Shown here one piece after another: positions 21,443-28,273 of a stretch of 30,340 bases of DNA. Under the pieces are notes generated by a model. It was given only the letters and a program-made list of their open reading frames with translations, was not told the DNA's origin and did not search any database. Within the stretch, counting starts at the first letter, position 1. Every line of letters begins with the position of its first letter. A program made the position numbers and the translations under genes. The DNA lies in assembly GCA_014729705.1 (NCBI GenBank), contig WJJK01000141.1:1-30340 (forward strand), given 5' to 3'. This stretch comes from Candidatus Altarchaeales archaeon. GTDB taxonomy: Archaea > Altiarchaeota > Altiarchaeia > IMC4 > SCGC-AAA252-I15.

Positions 21443-21712
21443 TTACTGGCGGGTTCGTCGTCCATTTATTAGTTTCCTCAATCGGTAAGTTTTGAATGGC
21501 CACTTGTCTTTTACGATCTGGATCGCGTCCACTACCATGGTTCGGTCAGGACTTTCTGCTCCCAGAGCCTTCAAAGAGTAGCGCATTCTCTCTCGCAGAA
21601 TGAAGGCATTTACTTCAGAAAGAAATGGCCTTTCTGCAAGATCACTTACTATCTTCAGAGACCTCTCTAGTTTCCTCTTCTCTACCGGCGGAAGCTTCTG
21701 CATTTCTCGCAT
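21443..21712 (-). CDS. Small basic helical protein overlapping the aldolase gene (89 aa)
   Basis: An 89-residue basic protein of helical text (MREMQKLPPVEKRKLERSLK). ATG 21712 has GGAGGAACTCC just before it, inside the aldolase gene, and the overlap with that gene is 71 bases. The overlapped aldolase tail is a non-conserved acidic extension, so both can be real. The C-terminal RLRKLINGRRTRQ is strongly basic and might bind nucleic acid. No family recognised. Confidence 0.55.
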   Translation of the reverse strand: MREMQKLPPVEKRKLERSLKIVSDLAERPFLSEVNAFILRERMRYSLKALGAESPDRTMVVDAIQIVKDKWPFKTYRLRKLINGRRTRQ

Positions 21713-22385
21713 GGAGTTCCTCCATTACTTTTACGCCGGTACTCATGCCAAGTCTATCTGCTCCTGCTTCGATAAAGGCCAAGGCATCGTCTAATGTTTT
21801 GATGCCTCCTGCGGCCTTAATCAGGGGGCGAGGAGCGTTGCCCCTAAGCTCGTTCCAACGAGCCACGTCTTCCAGTTGCGCCCCAGCAGGGCCGAAGCTT
21901 GTGGAAGTTTTAATGAAGTCTACGTTGGTGGCATAATCCTTTATAAAGTGAAAGACTGCGTCTTTTTCTTCTTTGCTCAAGTAGCAGGTCTCTACAATGC
22001 ATTTAGAAATAGAACCATTTTGCTTGCAGATGTCGCTCATGTTTTGTAGTTCTTGAATAATGTACTTAAAGTTCTTGTTTCTCAACTCTGCATGGTTAAG
22101 AACAAAGTCTACTTCATCCACTCCGCGAGAGGAAAGGAACTGTGCCTCTTGCATCTTTAGCTCGAGGGGCTTGTTACCCAGAGGAAAATCTACCACTGTA
22201 CAGGTCTTTATAAAAGGATAACCTGTGGCATTCAGCGTGTTTCTAACGGGGATCGCCATGTAAGGAGATACACACACTGCAGTAAACTGATGTTCGATTG
22301 CCTCATCCAGCAATGTTTCAAAATCTTCCTGTAGGGCTTCTGGTTTTAGAAGAGTATGATCAATGTAATAATTAAGAGGTTGCAT
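21642..22385 (-). CDS. deoC: Deoxyribose-phosphate aldolase (247 aa)
   Basis: A class I aldolase cleaving 2-deoxyribose-5-phosphate to glyceraldehyde-3-phosphate and acetaldehyde. Family blocks are present: YIDHTLLKP (7-15), VDFPLG (65-70), VDFVLN with Asp93, DFIKTSTSF with Schiff-base Lys159, IKAAGGIKT with Lys190, and GADRLGMSTGV (208-218). Residues 225-247 are an acidic extension beyond the core, in the part that overlaps the next gene. It degrades the sugar of host deoxynucleosides for carbon, or acts in reverse. It fits with the deoxyribosyltransferase-like and nucleotidase genes. Confidence 0.93.
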   Translation of the reverse strand: MQPLNYYIDHTLLKPEALQEDFETLLDEAIEHQFTAVCVSPYMAIPVRNTLNATGYPFIKTCTVVDFPLGNKPLELKMQEAQFLSSRGVDEVDFVLNHAELRNKNFKYIIQELQNMSDICKQNGSISKCIVETCYLSKEEKDAVFHFIKDYATNVDFIKTSTSFGPAGAQLEDVARWNELRGNAPRPLIKAAGGIKTLDDALAFIEAGADRLGMSTGVKVMEELHARNAEASAGREEETREVSEDSK

Positions 22386-22644
22386 CTCTCTTCCTTCTTT
22401 CTATTTCTTTCTTAATGGCCTCGTTGAACGTGTTAGAGGCTTTCTCTAACTGCTCATCCGTCCAAAAGCCCAAAAAGAAAATCTGATCTCCAAAAAGCAT
22501 AGCCATTCCAGTCTCATGCTCATGGACGTCAAAGGCAAGTTCTTTGCCTTCAGCCTCTTCAAAGGTAAATCCTTTTTCTGAAACGTAAGAAGAGCCATCT
22601 TCGGACTCTACTACTTGTCGGTAGGTTCCTTTACGTGTCTCCAT
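22372..22644 (-). CDS. Small acidic hypothetical protein (90 aa)
   Basis: A 90-residue protein, acidic overall, with a beta core (GMAMLFGDQIFFLGFWTDEQ) and a C-terminal charged helix. ATG 22644 follows GGAGTTATTATT. It overlaps the aldolase start by 14 bases. No family recognised. Confidence 0.55.
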   Translation of the reverse strand: METRKGTYRQVVESEDGSSYVSEKGFTFEEAEGKELAFDVHEHETGMAMLFGDQIFFLGFWTDEQLEKASNTFNEAIKKEIERRKRDATS

Positions 22645-22662
22645 AATAATAACTCCAAATCT

Positions 22663-23112
22663 CTAAATAGAAAACTCGCCTTCCTCTAGTTTCTCTTCGG
22701 AAGGATTTTTAATACCTAGTATTTCTTTGACTAGATTTTGATCTACTTTTTGCACGGTCCCACTTTGTGTTTCCTTGTTGAGTATTTTGTACCAACTCTC
22801 AGTAGTAGCCACTACATAACCATCCAGCAAGCAAGCGGAAAGTTGGTATTGGAGCCGCAATTTTCCTTCATCATTATAATCTTCTGAGTACCAGATGAGT
22901 CCATGCCCGGTCACTGATTCCTGCTCATAGCCTTCTGGTTCTAAACGACACTCCCCGGTAGCTGAGGGCTCACCAAATCTAGCTTCTATTTCTAGTTGAG
23001 TTCGCCCGATTAGCTCCCAGTTAATTTCTTCTTCCGAAGAACTGCCAGGAGACGTACAAAAAAGACCAGTTAGCAAAAAGGGTAAAAGTAGTACGACGGC
23101 TTTTTTAAACAT
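22663..23112 (-). CDS. Exported BamE/SmpA-like small protein (149 aa)
   Basis: The N-terminus MFKKAVVLLLPFLLTGLFC is a signal sequence with Cys19. The residue before Cys is Phe, so the lipobox is not canonical, and lipidation is uncertain. After a Ser-rich linker, WELIGRTQLEIEARFGEPS at about residues 31-49 recalls the GMT-x-x-(V/I)...(L/F)G-x-P start of BamE/SmpA-type domains. A second Cys pair (C55, C94) may form a disulfide. Such proteins sit on the periplasmic face of the outer membrane. It may alter the envelope or block superinfection. The fold call rests on one short motif. Confidence 0.5.
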   Translation of the reverse strand: MFKKAVVLLLPFLLTGLFCTSPGSSSEEEINWELIGRTQLEIEARFGEPSATGECRLEPEGYEQESVTGHGLIWYSEDYNDEGKLRLQYQLSACLLDGYVVATTESWYKILNKETQSGTVQKVDQNLVKEILGIKNPSEEKLEEGEFSI

Positions 23113-23616
23113 CTATACCTCAGTATTGTAGTTTATTTCTATTTTTTCTAGGGACCTGTCTGTCATGAGAAAACCATCTAAATGGTCTATCTCGTGCTGT
23201 ATAACAGCAGATAGAAGACTATTGTCGTCTTCTATTGTGTACTCTTTTCCGTCCAGGCCTAAAAACTTTACCTTGACGTTTCTTATGCGGGGCACTTTTA
23301 GACCAAGACCAGGAAGGCTTAAACAGCCTTCCGGGGAAGTGAAAAACTCCTCCCCACATTCTACTACTTCCGGGTTGAACATGATTACCGGCATCTTTTT
23401 GTTCTGCATAAATGCGGGGTCTATGGAACAAAGACGCATGCGGAGACCTACTTGATTAGCAGCTAATCCTATGGCGTTTAGATTGTACATCTCCTCTAAA
23501 AGATCTACAGCCACTTGTTGGAGTACTGGAGTTACTCTTTTTACAGGCTCCGTTTCAAATCGTAGCCTCTTTTCGAAGTCCTCTTTAGAGTATTCCTTGT
23601 TGTTTATCAAGTGCAT
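23113..23616 (-). CDS. def: Peptide deformylase (167 aa)
   Basis: Removes the formyl group from N-terminal formyl-methionine. The three family motifs are intact: IGLAANQVG (49-57), EGCLSLP with Cys98 (96-102), and QHEIDHLDG with His141, Glu142 and His145 (140-148). These three ligands bind the metal and Glu142 is catalytic. It has full length for bacterial-type enzymes, unlike many short phage forms. Start overlaps the kinase gene by 32 bases. With the aminopeptidase at 9582 it completes methionine excision. Confidence 0.95.
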   Translation of the reverse strand: MHLINNKEYSKEDFEKRLRFETEPVKRVTPVLQQVAVDLLEEMYNLNAIGLAANQVGLRMRLCSIDPAFMQNKKMPVIMFNPEVVECGEEFFTSPEGCLSLPGLGLKVPRIRNVKVKFLGLDGKEYTIEDDNSLLSAVIQHEIDHLDGFLMTDRSLEKIEINYNTEV

Positions 23617-24076
23617 TAACTCTCTCCGCCAGTTTTAGCTCTCGTCCAAAGAAGAAGCCTATTTCTCTGTGGGCTGCAGCGTTACTGTCTGAGCCATGTA
23701 CTGCATTGTTAGTGACGTTGGTGTGCTCACCGAAATCATGGCGTAAAGTGCCCTCTGCCGCCTCTGCTGGGTGGGTAGCCCCCAAGAGTTTTCTAAACTC
23801 TTCCACTGCACCGTGCTTCATTAGAACCATAGGAATAACGGGTCCTGAACACATAGTTCCTACCAGGTTCTTAAAATAAGGCTTTTCTTTATGTTCCTCA
23901 TAAAAGTATTCTGCGCCTTCTTTTCTTAACTGAACGCTCTTTAAGATAAGGATCTTAAATCCTGCATCTTCTATTCGGGAAATAACTTGTCCTATTTTTC
24001 CAGCCCTATAAACGTGAGGTTTAATCATAGCAAGGGTTAAATGTCCCGGTCCTTGAAATACTTCCTGGCTCATCAC
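23585..24076 (-). CDS. ndk: Nucleoside diphosphate kinase (163 aa)
   Basis: Balances (d)NTP pools by moving phosphate from NTPs to NDPs. The catalytic His127 lies in NAVHGSDS, with the family's IKP block at 18-20 and the nucleotide-binding ATHPAEAAEGTLRHDFG run at 100-116. The C-terminus extends about 15 residues past the GFFFG block. It overlaps peptide deformylase by 32 bases and the upstream gene by 4. It supplies dNTPs for phage replication along with the other nucleotide enzymes. Confidence 0.93.
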   Translation of the reverse strand: MMSQEVFQGPGHLTLAMIKPHVYRAGKIGQVISRIEDAGFKILILKSVQLRKEGAEYFYEEHKEKPYFKNLVGTMCSGPVIPMVLMKHGAVEEFRKLLGATHPAEAAEGTLRHDFGEHTNVTNNAVHGSDSNAAAHREIGFFFGRELKLAERVNALDKQQGIL

Positions 24077-24330
24077 TTAATCCTCGTCCTTACTCTAATC
24101 TTAAATCCTTCGTCTCGAGAACCTCTTTCCCATGTACTGTCCGGGTAGAAGGTTTTCATTACATGAATAACGTATCTCCAGTTGTTCTCGGTGTTGCCCA
24201 TGTCAGCACCGAGAAGTAGTTCTTTTGCAGTAAAAGTTCCTATCATCCAAGAGCCTTTATGCTCTCCTTTATTGGCCAAAGCGGTGTCGATAAACTTTAT
24301 CAATCTTTTGTGTTCTTCTACTTTGGGCAT
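24073..24330 (-). CDS. Small hypothetical protein (85 aa)
   Basis: An 85-residue basic protein (MPKVEEHKRLIKFIDTAL at the start, YVIHVMKTFYPDSTWERGSR later). It overlaps both neighbours by one to four bases (TAATG, ATGA). The mix of helix and strand suggests a compact domain, but I recognise none. Confidence 0.55.
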   Translation of the reverse strand: MPKVEEHKRLIKFIDTALANKGEHKGSWMIGTFTAKELLLGADMGNTENNWRYVIHVMKTFYPDSTWERGSRDEGFKIRVRTRIK

Positions 24331-24635
24331 TAGAAACTTCCTATATCAAGCAGTGGCTTATCCTTCTCCTTTGCTTCTACTTCTGCTAGGGCTTTATTTA
24401 GATTGTCTATCAGTTGCTGAAGCTCGTTGATAGAAGTTTGTACTACCGTGGTAATACCGGCTATCTCATTTTCAAACTGGTCTTTGATCTTCTTTTTAGC
24501 CGCTTTCTCTAACTCTAAATCCTCATGCTCGAAAGAGACGAAAACCTCTTTATTGTCCCCAATACCAACGAAGTTGCAACCCATTAGTTCCTGCTGGATA
24601 AACTCCCCAAGGCGCTTGTGTATTAGATCACTCAT
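24330..24635 (-). CDS. Small helical protein (101 aa)
   Basis: I choose ATG 24635, preceded by GGAGACCGAGT; the longer frame to 24707 lies wholly inside the gene above. The product starts MSDLIHKRLGEFIQQELMG and from about residue 45 forms a long charged helix or coiled coil (SINELQQLIDNLNKALAEVE). No family recognised. Confidence 0.6.
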   Translation of the reverse strand: MSDLIHKRLGEFIQQELMGCNFVGIGDNKEVFVSFEHEDLELEKAAKKKIKDQFENEIAGITTVVQTSINELQQLIDNLNKALAEVEAKEKDKPLLDIGSF

Positions 24636-24840
24636 ACTCGGTCTCCTCAAAGTGTTTGCAAGTATCGCAGTATTTCTTACCGGCGCCCAGTGGGTGAACT
24701 CCTCCACCGAAACTCGCGCCCTCTTTTTCTACAGCGATCACCAACGCGTCTATAATCTTGTCGATGGTTTCAGGGTCTTTGTTCTCTCGAAGATCGATTA
24801 TACCACTCACGCAAAAGAGAATTTCTCCGTCATCTACCAT
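24628..24840 (-). CDS. Small protein with C-terminal Cys pair (70 aa)
   Basis: A 70-residue acidic protein. It ends in KKYCDTCKHFEETEYE, a C-x-x-C-x-x-H site that could bind metal, after a Gly-rich FGGGVHPLGAG segment. Overlaps are 8 bases with the gene below and 11 with the one above. Function unknown. Confidence 0.5.
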   Translation of the reverse strand: MVDDGEILFCVSGIIDLRENKDPETIDKIIDALVIAVEKEGASFGGGVHPLGAGKKYCDTCKHFEETEYE

Positions 24841-24994
24841 CTAGTTCTTGCCACCTTCTACTAAGTTTGTAAAAAGTATCTCGAAGCCAATCGAGGGCTT
24901 CTATATCTTGAGCTATAGAAGCCTGCACGGCCTCTAATAGCATTAGTTTCGTTATGTAATCTAAAAGAGGCGGTTGATTATTGTAGAGACCCAT
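24830..24994 (-). CDS. Small hypothetical protein (54 aa)
   Basis: A 54-residue frame from ATG 24994 to TGA 24830. It reads MGLYNNQPPLLDYITKLML, then a helical stretch rich in Leu, Ala and Trp. It overlaps the neighbours by 17 and 11 bases, with AGG-rich text before its ATG. The tight chaining and protein-like composition support it. No family recognised. Confidence 0.5.
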   Translation of the reverse strand: MGLYNNQPPLLDYITKLMLLEAVQASIAQDIEALDWLRDTFYKLSRRWQELDGR

Positions 24995-25136
24995 TAGCCC
25001 TATATACCTTCTCTACTTTGACTATCATGTCAACTAACCAACCAGCTTCGATCATGCTTACTCCCGGGTCTTCCAGAGGAAGCGTATGTTCATCCAATAC
25101 TTTACGTAGATACTTGATAAGGGGCAACTGCGCCAT
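24978..25136 (-). CDS. Small hypothetical protein (52 aa)
   Basis: A 52-residue frame from ATG 25136 to TAA 24978, starting MAQLPLIKYLRKVLDEHTLP and helical throughout. It overlaps the end of the glycosylase gene by 35 bases and the next small gene by 17. An AGGAA site lies about 9 bases before the ATG. No family recognised. Confidence 0.5.
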   Translation of the reverse strand: MAQLPLIKYLRKVLDEHTLPLEDPGVSMIEAGWLVDMIVKVEKVYRANGSLQ

Positions 25137-25701
25137 AAGCTATGTTCCTCGCCTCTAACAGATCGTTATGAAAATCTCTCTCAATCTGTGTATTTCGGTT
25201 TCGCAATACGTAAGACGGGTGGTAAATAATAGAAGCTAATACATCCTCATTAAAAGGAAGAACATCCAGACTACCATGTTCTTTAGTTATCTTTACGGAC
25301 CTACCAAGGAGATGTGCAGCAGCAATCCTACCTAAAGCTACAATCACCTTTGGCTTAATGAGTTCTACCTGTTTCTTCAGGAAGGGTTGGCACTCTGCCA
25401 CCTCTTCCGGAAGAGGATCTCTATTTTTAGGAGGCCGACATTTTACCACATTGGTAATAAATACGTCTTCTCTATTTAGTCCTACTTCAACCAGCGTTGT
25501 GGTCAGTAACTGACCGCAACGCCCTACGAAGGGAAGACCTTGTCTGTCTTCTTCCTCTCCAGGACCTTCTCCTACGAGCATGAGCTCAGCGTCAGTATTT
25601 CCTACGCCGGGGACTGCCTGTGTTCTTCCTAAATGAAGAGCACATTTGGTACAATCCTTGATCAGCCCGTCGAGCCCTGAAATGTTAGAGATAGTGTCCA
25701 T
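25102..25701 (-). CDS. Family 4 uracil-DNA glycosylase (199 aa)
   Basis: I start it at ATG 25701 behind GAGGGC; the frame can be read further back but overlaps the membrane protein gene. It excises uracil from DNA. Four cysteines (C17, C20, C88, C104) at family spacing bind a 4Fe-4S cluster. GEGPGEEEDRQGLPFVG (44-60) is the catalytic motif 1 with glutamate, NVVKCRPP (84-91) is conserved, and HPSYVL (161-166) is motif 2. This is the thermophile- and proteobacteria-type enzyme rather than the Ung family. With dUTPase it keeps uracil out of phage DNA, or it may attack uracil-bearing DNA of rivals. Confidence 0.92.
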   Translation of the reverse strand: MDTISNISGLDGLIKDCTKCALHLGRTQAVPGVGNTDAELMLVGEGPGEEEDRQGLPFVGRCGQLLTTTLVEVGLNREDVFITNVVKCRPPKNRDPLPEEVAECQPFLKKQVELIKPKVIVALGRIAAAHLLGRSVKITKEHGSLDVLPFNEDVLASIIYHPSYVLRNRNTQIERDFHNDLLEARNIAYGAVAPYQVST

Positions 25702-25975
25702 GCCCTCTATCCTGTGGTTTTTCACCGCTGGCTGTCGGGAAGGTTTGATCCCTGAGACCTCGAGACGGCGCGCCGCCCAAAAACTGACCCCCAGCTTGAA
25801 GGTTGTAAGGATCAATGCCTTGAGACTGTAAAGCCTCTACGTATTCCTGCATTCTTTGCTGGCGCTTTCTGGTTAACAAGAGGGTAGCAGAATAGTTAAC
25901 GATTTCAAAAATAATAAATGAAGTTATTTGGGCTAACAATACTGCTCCGTAAACTCCCCAAAAACCAAGTTCCAT
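25685..25975 (-). CDS. Single-span membrane protein (96 aa)
   Basis: The start is ATG 25975 with GGGAGTGATT before it; a GTG two codons earlier has weaker spacing. Residues 5-34 (WGVYGAVLLAQITSFIIFEI and on) are one hydrophobic span, followed by a basic LLTRKRQQR anchor and a 55-residue polar tail with Gly, Gln and Pro. It overlaps the glycosylase start by 17 bases. A membrane-bound partner or small inhibitor is possible. Function unknown. Confidence 0.6.
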   Translation of the reverse strand: MELGFWGVYGAVLLAQITSFIIFEIVNYSATLLLTRKRQQRMQEYVEALQSQGIDPYNLQAGGQFLGGAPSRGLRDQTFPTASGEKPQDRGHGHYL

Positions 25976-25977
25976 AA

Positions 25978-26136
25978 TCACTCCCTATAGTAGGTTGCTG
26001 CTAATAAATTTCCGACTTGGAAAATCCAAGTCTTTCCATCACTGGCACCCTTATACCAGCGGGGTTGTCCTCCAAGAGCCATTTCTTCATTGATTAAAAG
26101 GTCCATAGAGTATTGGTATAAGGGTAAATTTTGCAC
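25978..26136 (-). CDS. Small hypothetical protein, GTG start (52 aa)
   Basis: A 52-codon frame from GTG 26136 to TGA 25978, starting (M)QNLPLYQYSMDLLINEEM and ending in VGNLLAATYYRE. It has a core rich in Trp, Tyr and Gly (GGQPRWYKGASDGKTWIFQ). AGGAAGAAGTT precedes GTG, and the promoter at 26156-26184 puts the transcript start about 13 bases upstream. The next gene starts two bases after its stop. No family recognised. Confidence 0.5.
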   Translation of the reverse strand: MQNLPLYQYSMDLLINEEMALGGQPRWYKGASDGKTWIFQVGNLLAATYYRE

Positions 26137-26155
26137 AACTTCTTCCTACGTTCCA

Positions 26156-26184
26156 ATAATACCCAGAAAGGGGGAAAATAGCAA
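26156..26184 (-). promoter_or_regulatory. Sigma70-like promoter (TTGCTA-N17-TATTAT)
   Basis: -35 TTGCTA (26184-26179) and -10 TATTAT (26161-26156), spaced 17 bases. Predicted start near 26149, about 13 bases before the GTG at 26136. A perfect palindrome lies 18 bases upstream of the -35. Confidence 0.55.
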
Positions 26185-26202
26185 CCGATGCTCTCTTCTG
26201 CC

Positions 26203-26219
26203 TTGAAAAAGTTTTTCAA
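26203..26219. promoter_or_regulatory. Perfect 17-base palindrome, operator candidate
   Basis: TTGAAAAA and TTTTTCAA flank one central base, with no mismatch. It stands at about -54 to -70 relative to the predicted start of the 26156 promoter, a place suited to an activator or a repressor dimer. It lacks the loop of a terminator hairpin. Confidence 0.45.
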
Positions 26220-26270
26220 CTATTTGTTTTACCTTTTCCCCTTTATGGTTCCTTTATTTGCTATTTCAGA

Positions 26271-26582
26271 TCACCGATGATAGGCGCGTTCTCTCTCATT
26301 GGGAAAATCCTGGCCATAGTCTATAAATCTGCTCGGCACCCTGTTTTCCTTCTTTACAAGCTCTTCCCTCACCCCACTATGCACTACCATCTTCTCCAGA
26401 GCTCTAACCCTTTGTCCCATCTGTAAAACGATGTCTACTAAATCGTACATCATCTGCTTACTCTTGTCCCCTGGGACGTTCTCCTCTATATCCTCTACTA
26501 CACTGCGGATACGGCGGGCCAACACAGGACAAGATAAAGCTTCTTCTACACGCTGCTCTACGTCCTCTTTTTCCATTGACAT
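26271..26582 (-). CDS. Hypothetical acidic helical protein (103 aa)
   Basis: A 103-residue protein. ATG 26582 follows AAGGGAAAGCCC. Residues 5-75 are helical (VEEALSCPVLARRIRSVVED and so on) with regular Leu/Val spacing, and the tail is Arg-rich (NERERAYHR). It lies in a 700-base stretch between promoters with clear non-coding edges on both sides, so it may be separately controlled. No family recognised. Confidence 0.6.
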   Translation of the reverse strand: MSMEKEDVEQRVEEALSCPVLARRIRSVVEDIEENVPGDKSKQMMYDLVDIVLQMGQRVRALEKMVVHSGVREELVKKENRVPSRFIDYGQDFPNERERAYHR

Positions 26583-26630
26583 GGGCTTTCCCTTGCTTTC
26601 GCTTTAGTCTTTGGATTAGGGAAATACAGA

Positions 26631-26670
26631 CAGTAGTATTAGGTAGTATTCCTCTCTGGGAATACTACTG
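26631..26670 (-). repeat. Overlapping inverted repeats able to form two alternative stems
   Basis: GTAGTATT occurs twice directly (26633-26640, 26643-26650) and once inverted (26661-26668). The inverted copy can pair as a 10-base stem with either direct copy: GTAGTATTCC with GGAATACTAC, or CAGTAGTATT with AATACTACTG. The two folds exclude each other. It lies upstream of the gene at 26271. It may be an attenuator or a multi-site operator. Confidence 0.45.
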
Positions 26671-26727
26671 GACTACCCCTCTCTTAAACATTTAGCACCC
26701 GGCGAAAAATTTGGTTCGCGGGTAAAT

Positions 26728-26988
26728 TTACTCAGGCTCAGTTATCCGAGACATTACTTCGTAAGCCACGTTAAAGCATACTTCGGCAATCTCTGGTCCA
26801 CCCATCTCTACCAAGTCTTCCGGGAGATCGCGCAAGGCGTTGTTCACAACATTCGCGATCTCGCCGGGGGTGAGTTCTTGAACATCAAAATCTTCTTCTC
26901 GGGACAGTAGGATTTTATCTTCCATAGGTATCTTATCCAAAGTCTCCATGTCGAACTGTTCAGAAGTAACATTATTTGGGTGTGGCAT
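26728..26988 (-). CDS. Small acidic hypothetical protein (86 aa)
   Basis: I choose ATG 26988, which overlaps the end of the 55-residue gene by 17 bases; a longer frame to 27054 lies inside that gene. The product starts MPHPNNVTSEQFDMETLD and is acidic. Its helices ELTPGEIANVVNNALRDLPE and EIAEVCFNVAYEVMSRI look well formed. The binding site is weak, so coupling to the gene above is likely. No family recognised. Confidence 0.55.
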   Translation of the reverse strand: MPHPNNVTSEQFDMETLDKIPMEDKILLSREEDFDVQELTPGEIANVVNNALRDLPEDLVEMGGPEIAEVCFNVAYEVMSRITEPE

Positions 26989-27139
26989 AACGTTCTTTCT
27001 CTTCTTTCTCACTGGCGTGAGTTTCTGTTTCACGTACAATCTCAGACATGACATCTGACTGTTCTTGTTCGCGAATGATTTTATGAGTTTCTCTCAAATA
27101 CTCCTTATAGTACCTTGGGGAGAGAGTTTTTATGCTCAT
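26972..27139 (-). CDS. Small charged protein (55 aa)
   Basis: A 55-residue frame, ATG 27139 to TAA 26972, with CAGGAG 7 bases before the ATG. It starts MSIKTLSPRYYKEYLRETHK and continues as a highly charged helix (ETETHASEKEEKERYATPK at the end). It overlaps both neighbours (35 and 17 bases). Its composition is clearly protein-like. Function unknown. Confidence 0.6.
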   Translation of the reverse strand: MSIKTLSPRYYKEYLRETHKIIREQEQSDVMSEIVRETETHASEKEEKERYATPK

Positions 27140-27257
27140 GAATAAACTCCTGCATCACCTTGTGCAGTTTTTTAAACTGACCTCTTAGGGTTTGATGCGA
27201 GAGATTTAAATCCAACCTCTGAGTATCTGCCTCGATGTGTATACCTTCTATGCTCAT
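27105..27257 (-). CDS. Small hypothetical protein (50 aa)
   Basis: I choose ATG 27257, which has AAGGAGCCTAAC right upstream; the frame can be extended to 27341, which overlaps the LamG-like gene. The 50-residue product starts MSIEGIHIEADTQRLDLNL, followed by a His/Lys-rich helix (LHKVMQEFIHEHKN). It overlaps the next small gene by 35 bases. No family recognised. Confidence 0.55.
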   Translation of the reverse strand: MSIEGIHIEADTQRLDLNLSHQTLRGQFKKLHKVMQEFIHEHKNSLPKVL

Positions 27258-27285
27258 GTTAGGCTCCTTCAGGTTGGTTTTGGTG

Positions 27286-28044
27286 CTACGGTTGGTCCAT
27301 AACCACATTATTAACTCCCGTAGCTGTTGCATTGGTTCCACTGGCGATGTCCAAGGTACCTACTAAGTCTTGACCGACAAAGGGAAAATCATCGCCGGGT
27401 TTCCAGTAATGTACTAATTTAGCACTGCTGGTATAAGCCCCGGAGGTGGTAGAAAGGTCAAAACCAAATCCACCAGAAATGATGGGTCCAAATTCAGCCG
27501 GACCCAAAGCTGTATCCCAAATTCCGATGTGGCCAAGAGTTCCAGACCAAGCCGCGAGCGATGGCCCGGTTCTGAAGTGATCTCCTACGCGGATAGAGCG
27601 TCCACCTGTTGGTTCGGTCTGGAGGCCATTACCGGATACTATGGTTGAGTAGTCTTGAACCAAAAGTCCCTGATCGTAAGCGATCAGGTTGGTTCCGTCC
27701 CACACACAAGAGAAGTGACGCCATTCGTTTCTCTTTTGTACTAAATTAAATCTGGTTATGCGGAGCTGCTGTCCAAGCTCTGAGTTTAGCTCCACATAGA
27801 TTTCTTCTTCTTGGTACCCTTCTATTTTAGCGCCCCAGATTAAAATCTCACTCCGGGGATTATTTCCTCTAACATGTAGAAGGGCATGGTGATCCGCGCT
27901 GGCTTCTTCTGGTACATCTGCTATAGGCTTTAACCACAGAGAGATGGTCCACAGGTTCGCAATCCCAAAGGCCGACGCAGCATCCTGTTCCAGCCGCTCG
28001 TCTACCCCATTGAACTGCAGGGCGACATTATTGGTTATCGCCAT
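27286..28044 (-). CDS. LamG/concanavalin-like virion protein (252 aa)
   Basis: A laminin-G/concanavalin A-like jelly roll: ALQFNGVDERLE at 8-19, WTISLWLKP at 32-40, the long middle strand EWRHFSCVWDGTNLIAYDQG at 107-126, and GRSIRVGDHF and SGTLGHIGIWDTALG at 148-180. In phages such domains bind sugars or decorate tail and head proteins. It has no signal peptide. It is separated from the tail gene cluster at 1-3700 and lies among small genes. The ATG at 28044 has only a weak binding site and is five bases after the upstream stop. Confidence 0.75.
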   Translation of the reverse strand: MAITNNVALQFNGVDERLEQDAASAFGIANLWTISLWLKPIADVPEEASADHHALLHVRGNNPRSEILIWGAKIEGYQEEEIYVELNSELGQQLRITRFNLVQKRNEWRHFSCVWDGTNLIAYDQGLLVQDYSTIVSGNGLQTEPTGGRSIRVGDHFRTGPSLAAWSGTLGHIGIWDTALGPAEFGPIISGGFGFDLSTTSGAYTSSAKLVHYWKPGDDFPFVGQDLVGTLDIASGTNATATGVNNVVMDQP

Positions 28045-28049
28045 GGTAC

Positions 28050-28247
28050 TTAATCCATTACTTCAGTGTGGAAGTGTTGAAGTCCGCGTGCCTTTAGAAC
28101 CAAATCTTCAATGCGGTTCAGGTTAGTTTCTACGCGATGAGGAGCGGTTCCCTTATTGATCTGTGCTCTTACTTCTTGAAGAGCCACATCAATCTTGACC
28201 AAATCCTCATACCTGACTTCAACCACTCGTGGAGTATCCGCGTGCAT
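28050..28247 (-). CDS. Small helical protein (65 aa)
   Basis: A 65-residue protein. Residues 10-58 look like two amphipathic helices (VRYEDLVKIDVALQEVRAQI and RVETNLNRIEDLVLKARG). AGGGG stands just before ATG 28247. It directly precedes the LamG-like gene and could be a partner or chaperone. No family recognised. Confidence 0.55.
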   Translation of the reverse strand: MHADTPRVVEVRYEDLVKIDVALQEVRAQINKGTAPHRVETNLNRIEDLVLKARGLQHFHTEVMD

Positions 28248-28273
28248 AATCCCCTATCTCTGGTGGTGGTTAT

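Noticed and set aside
24330..24707. A 125-residue form of the helical protein gene
   Set aside because: Extra residues lie entirely within the upstream gene, and GGAG precedes the later ATG 24635.
26618..26642. Similarity of TAATACTACT on the minus strand to a T7-type promoter
   Set aside because: Only the first ten bases resemble it; the initiation half does not match, and the text is part of the local inverted repeats.
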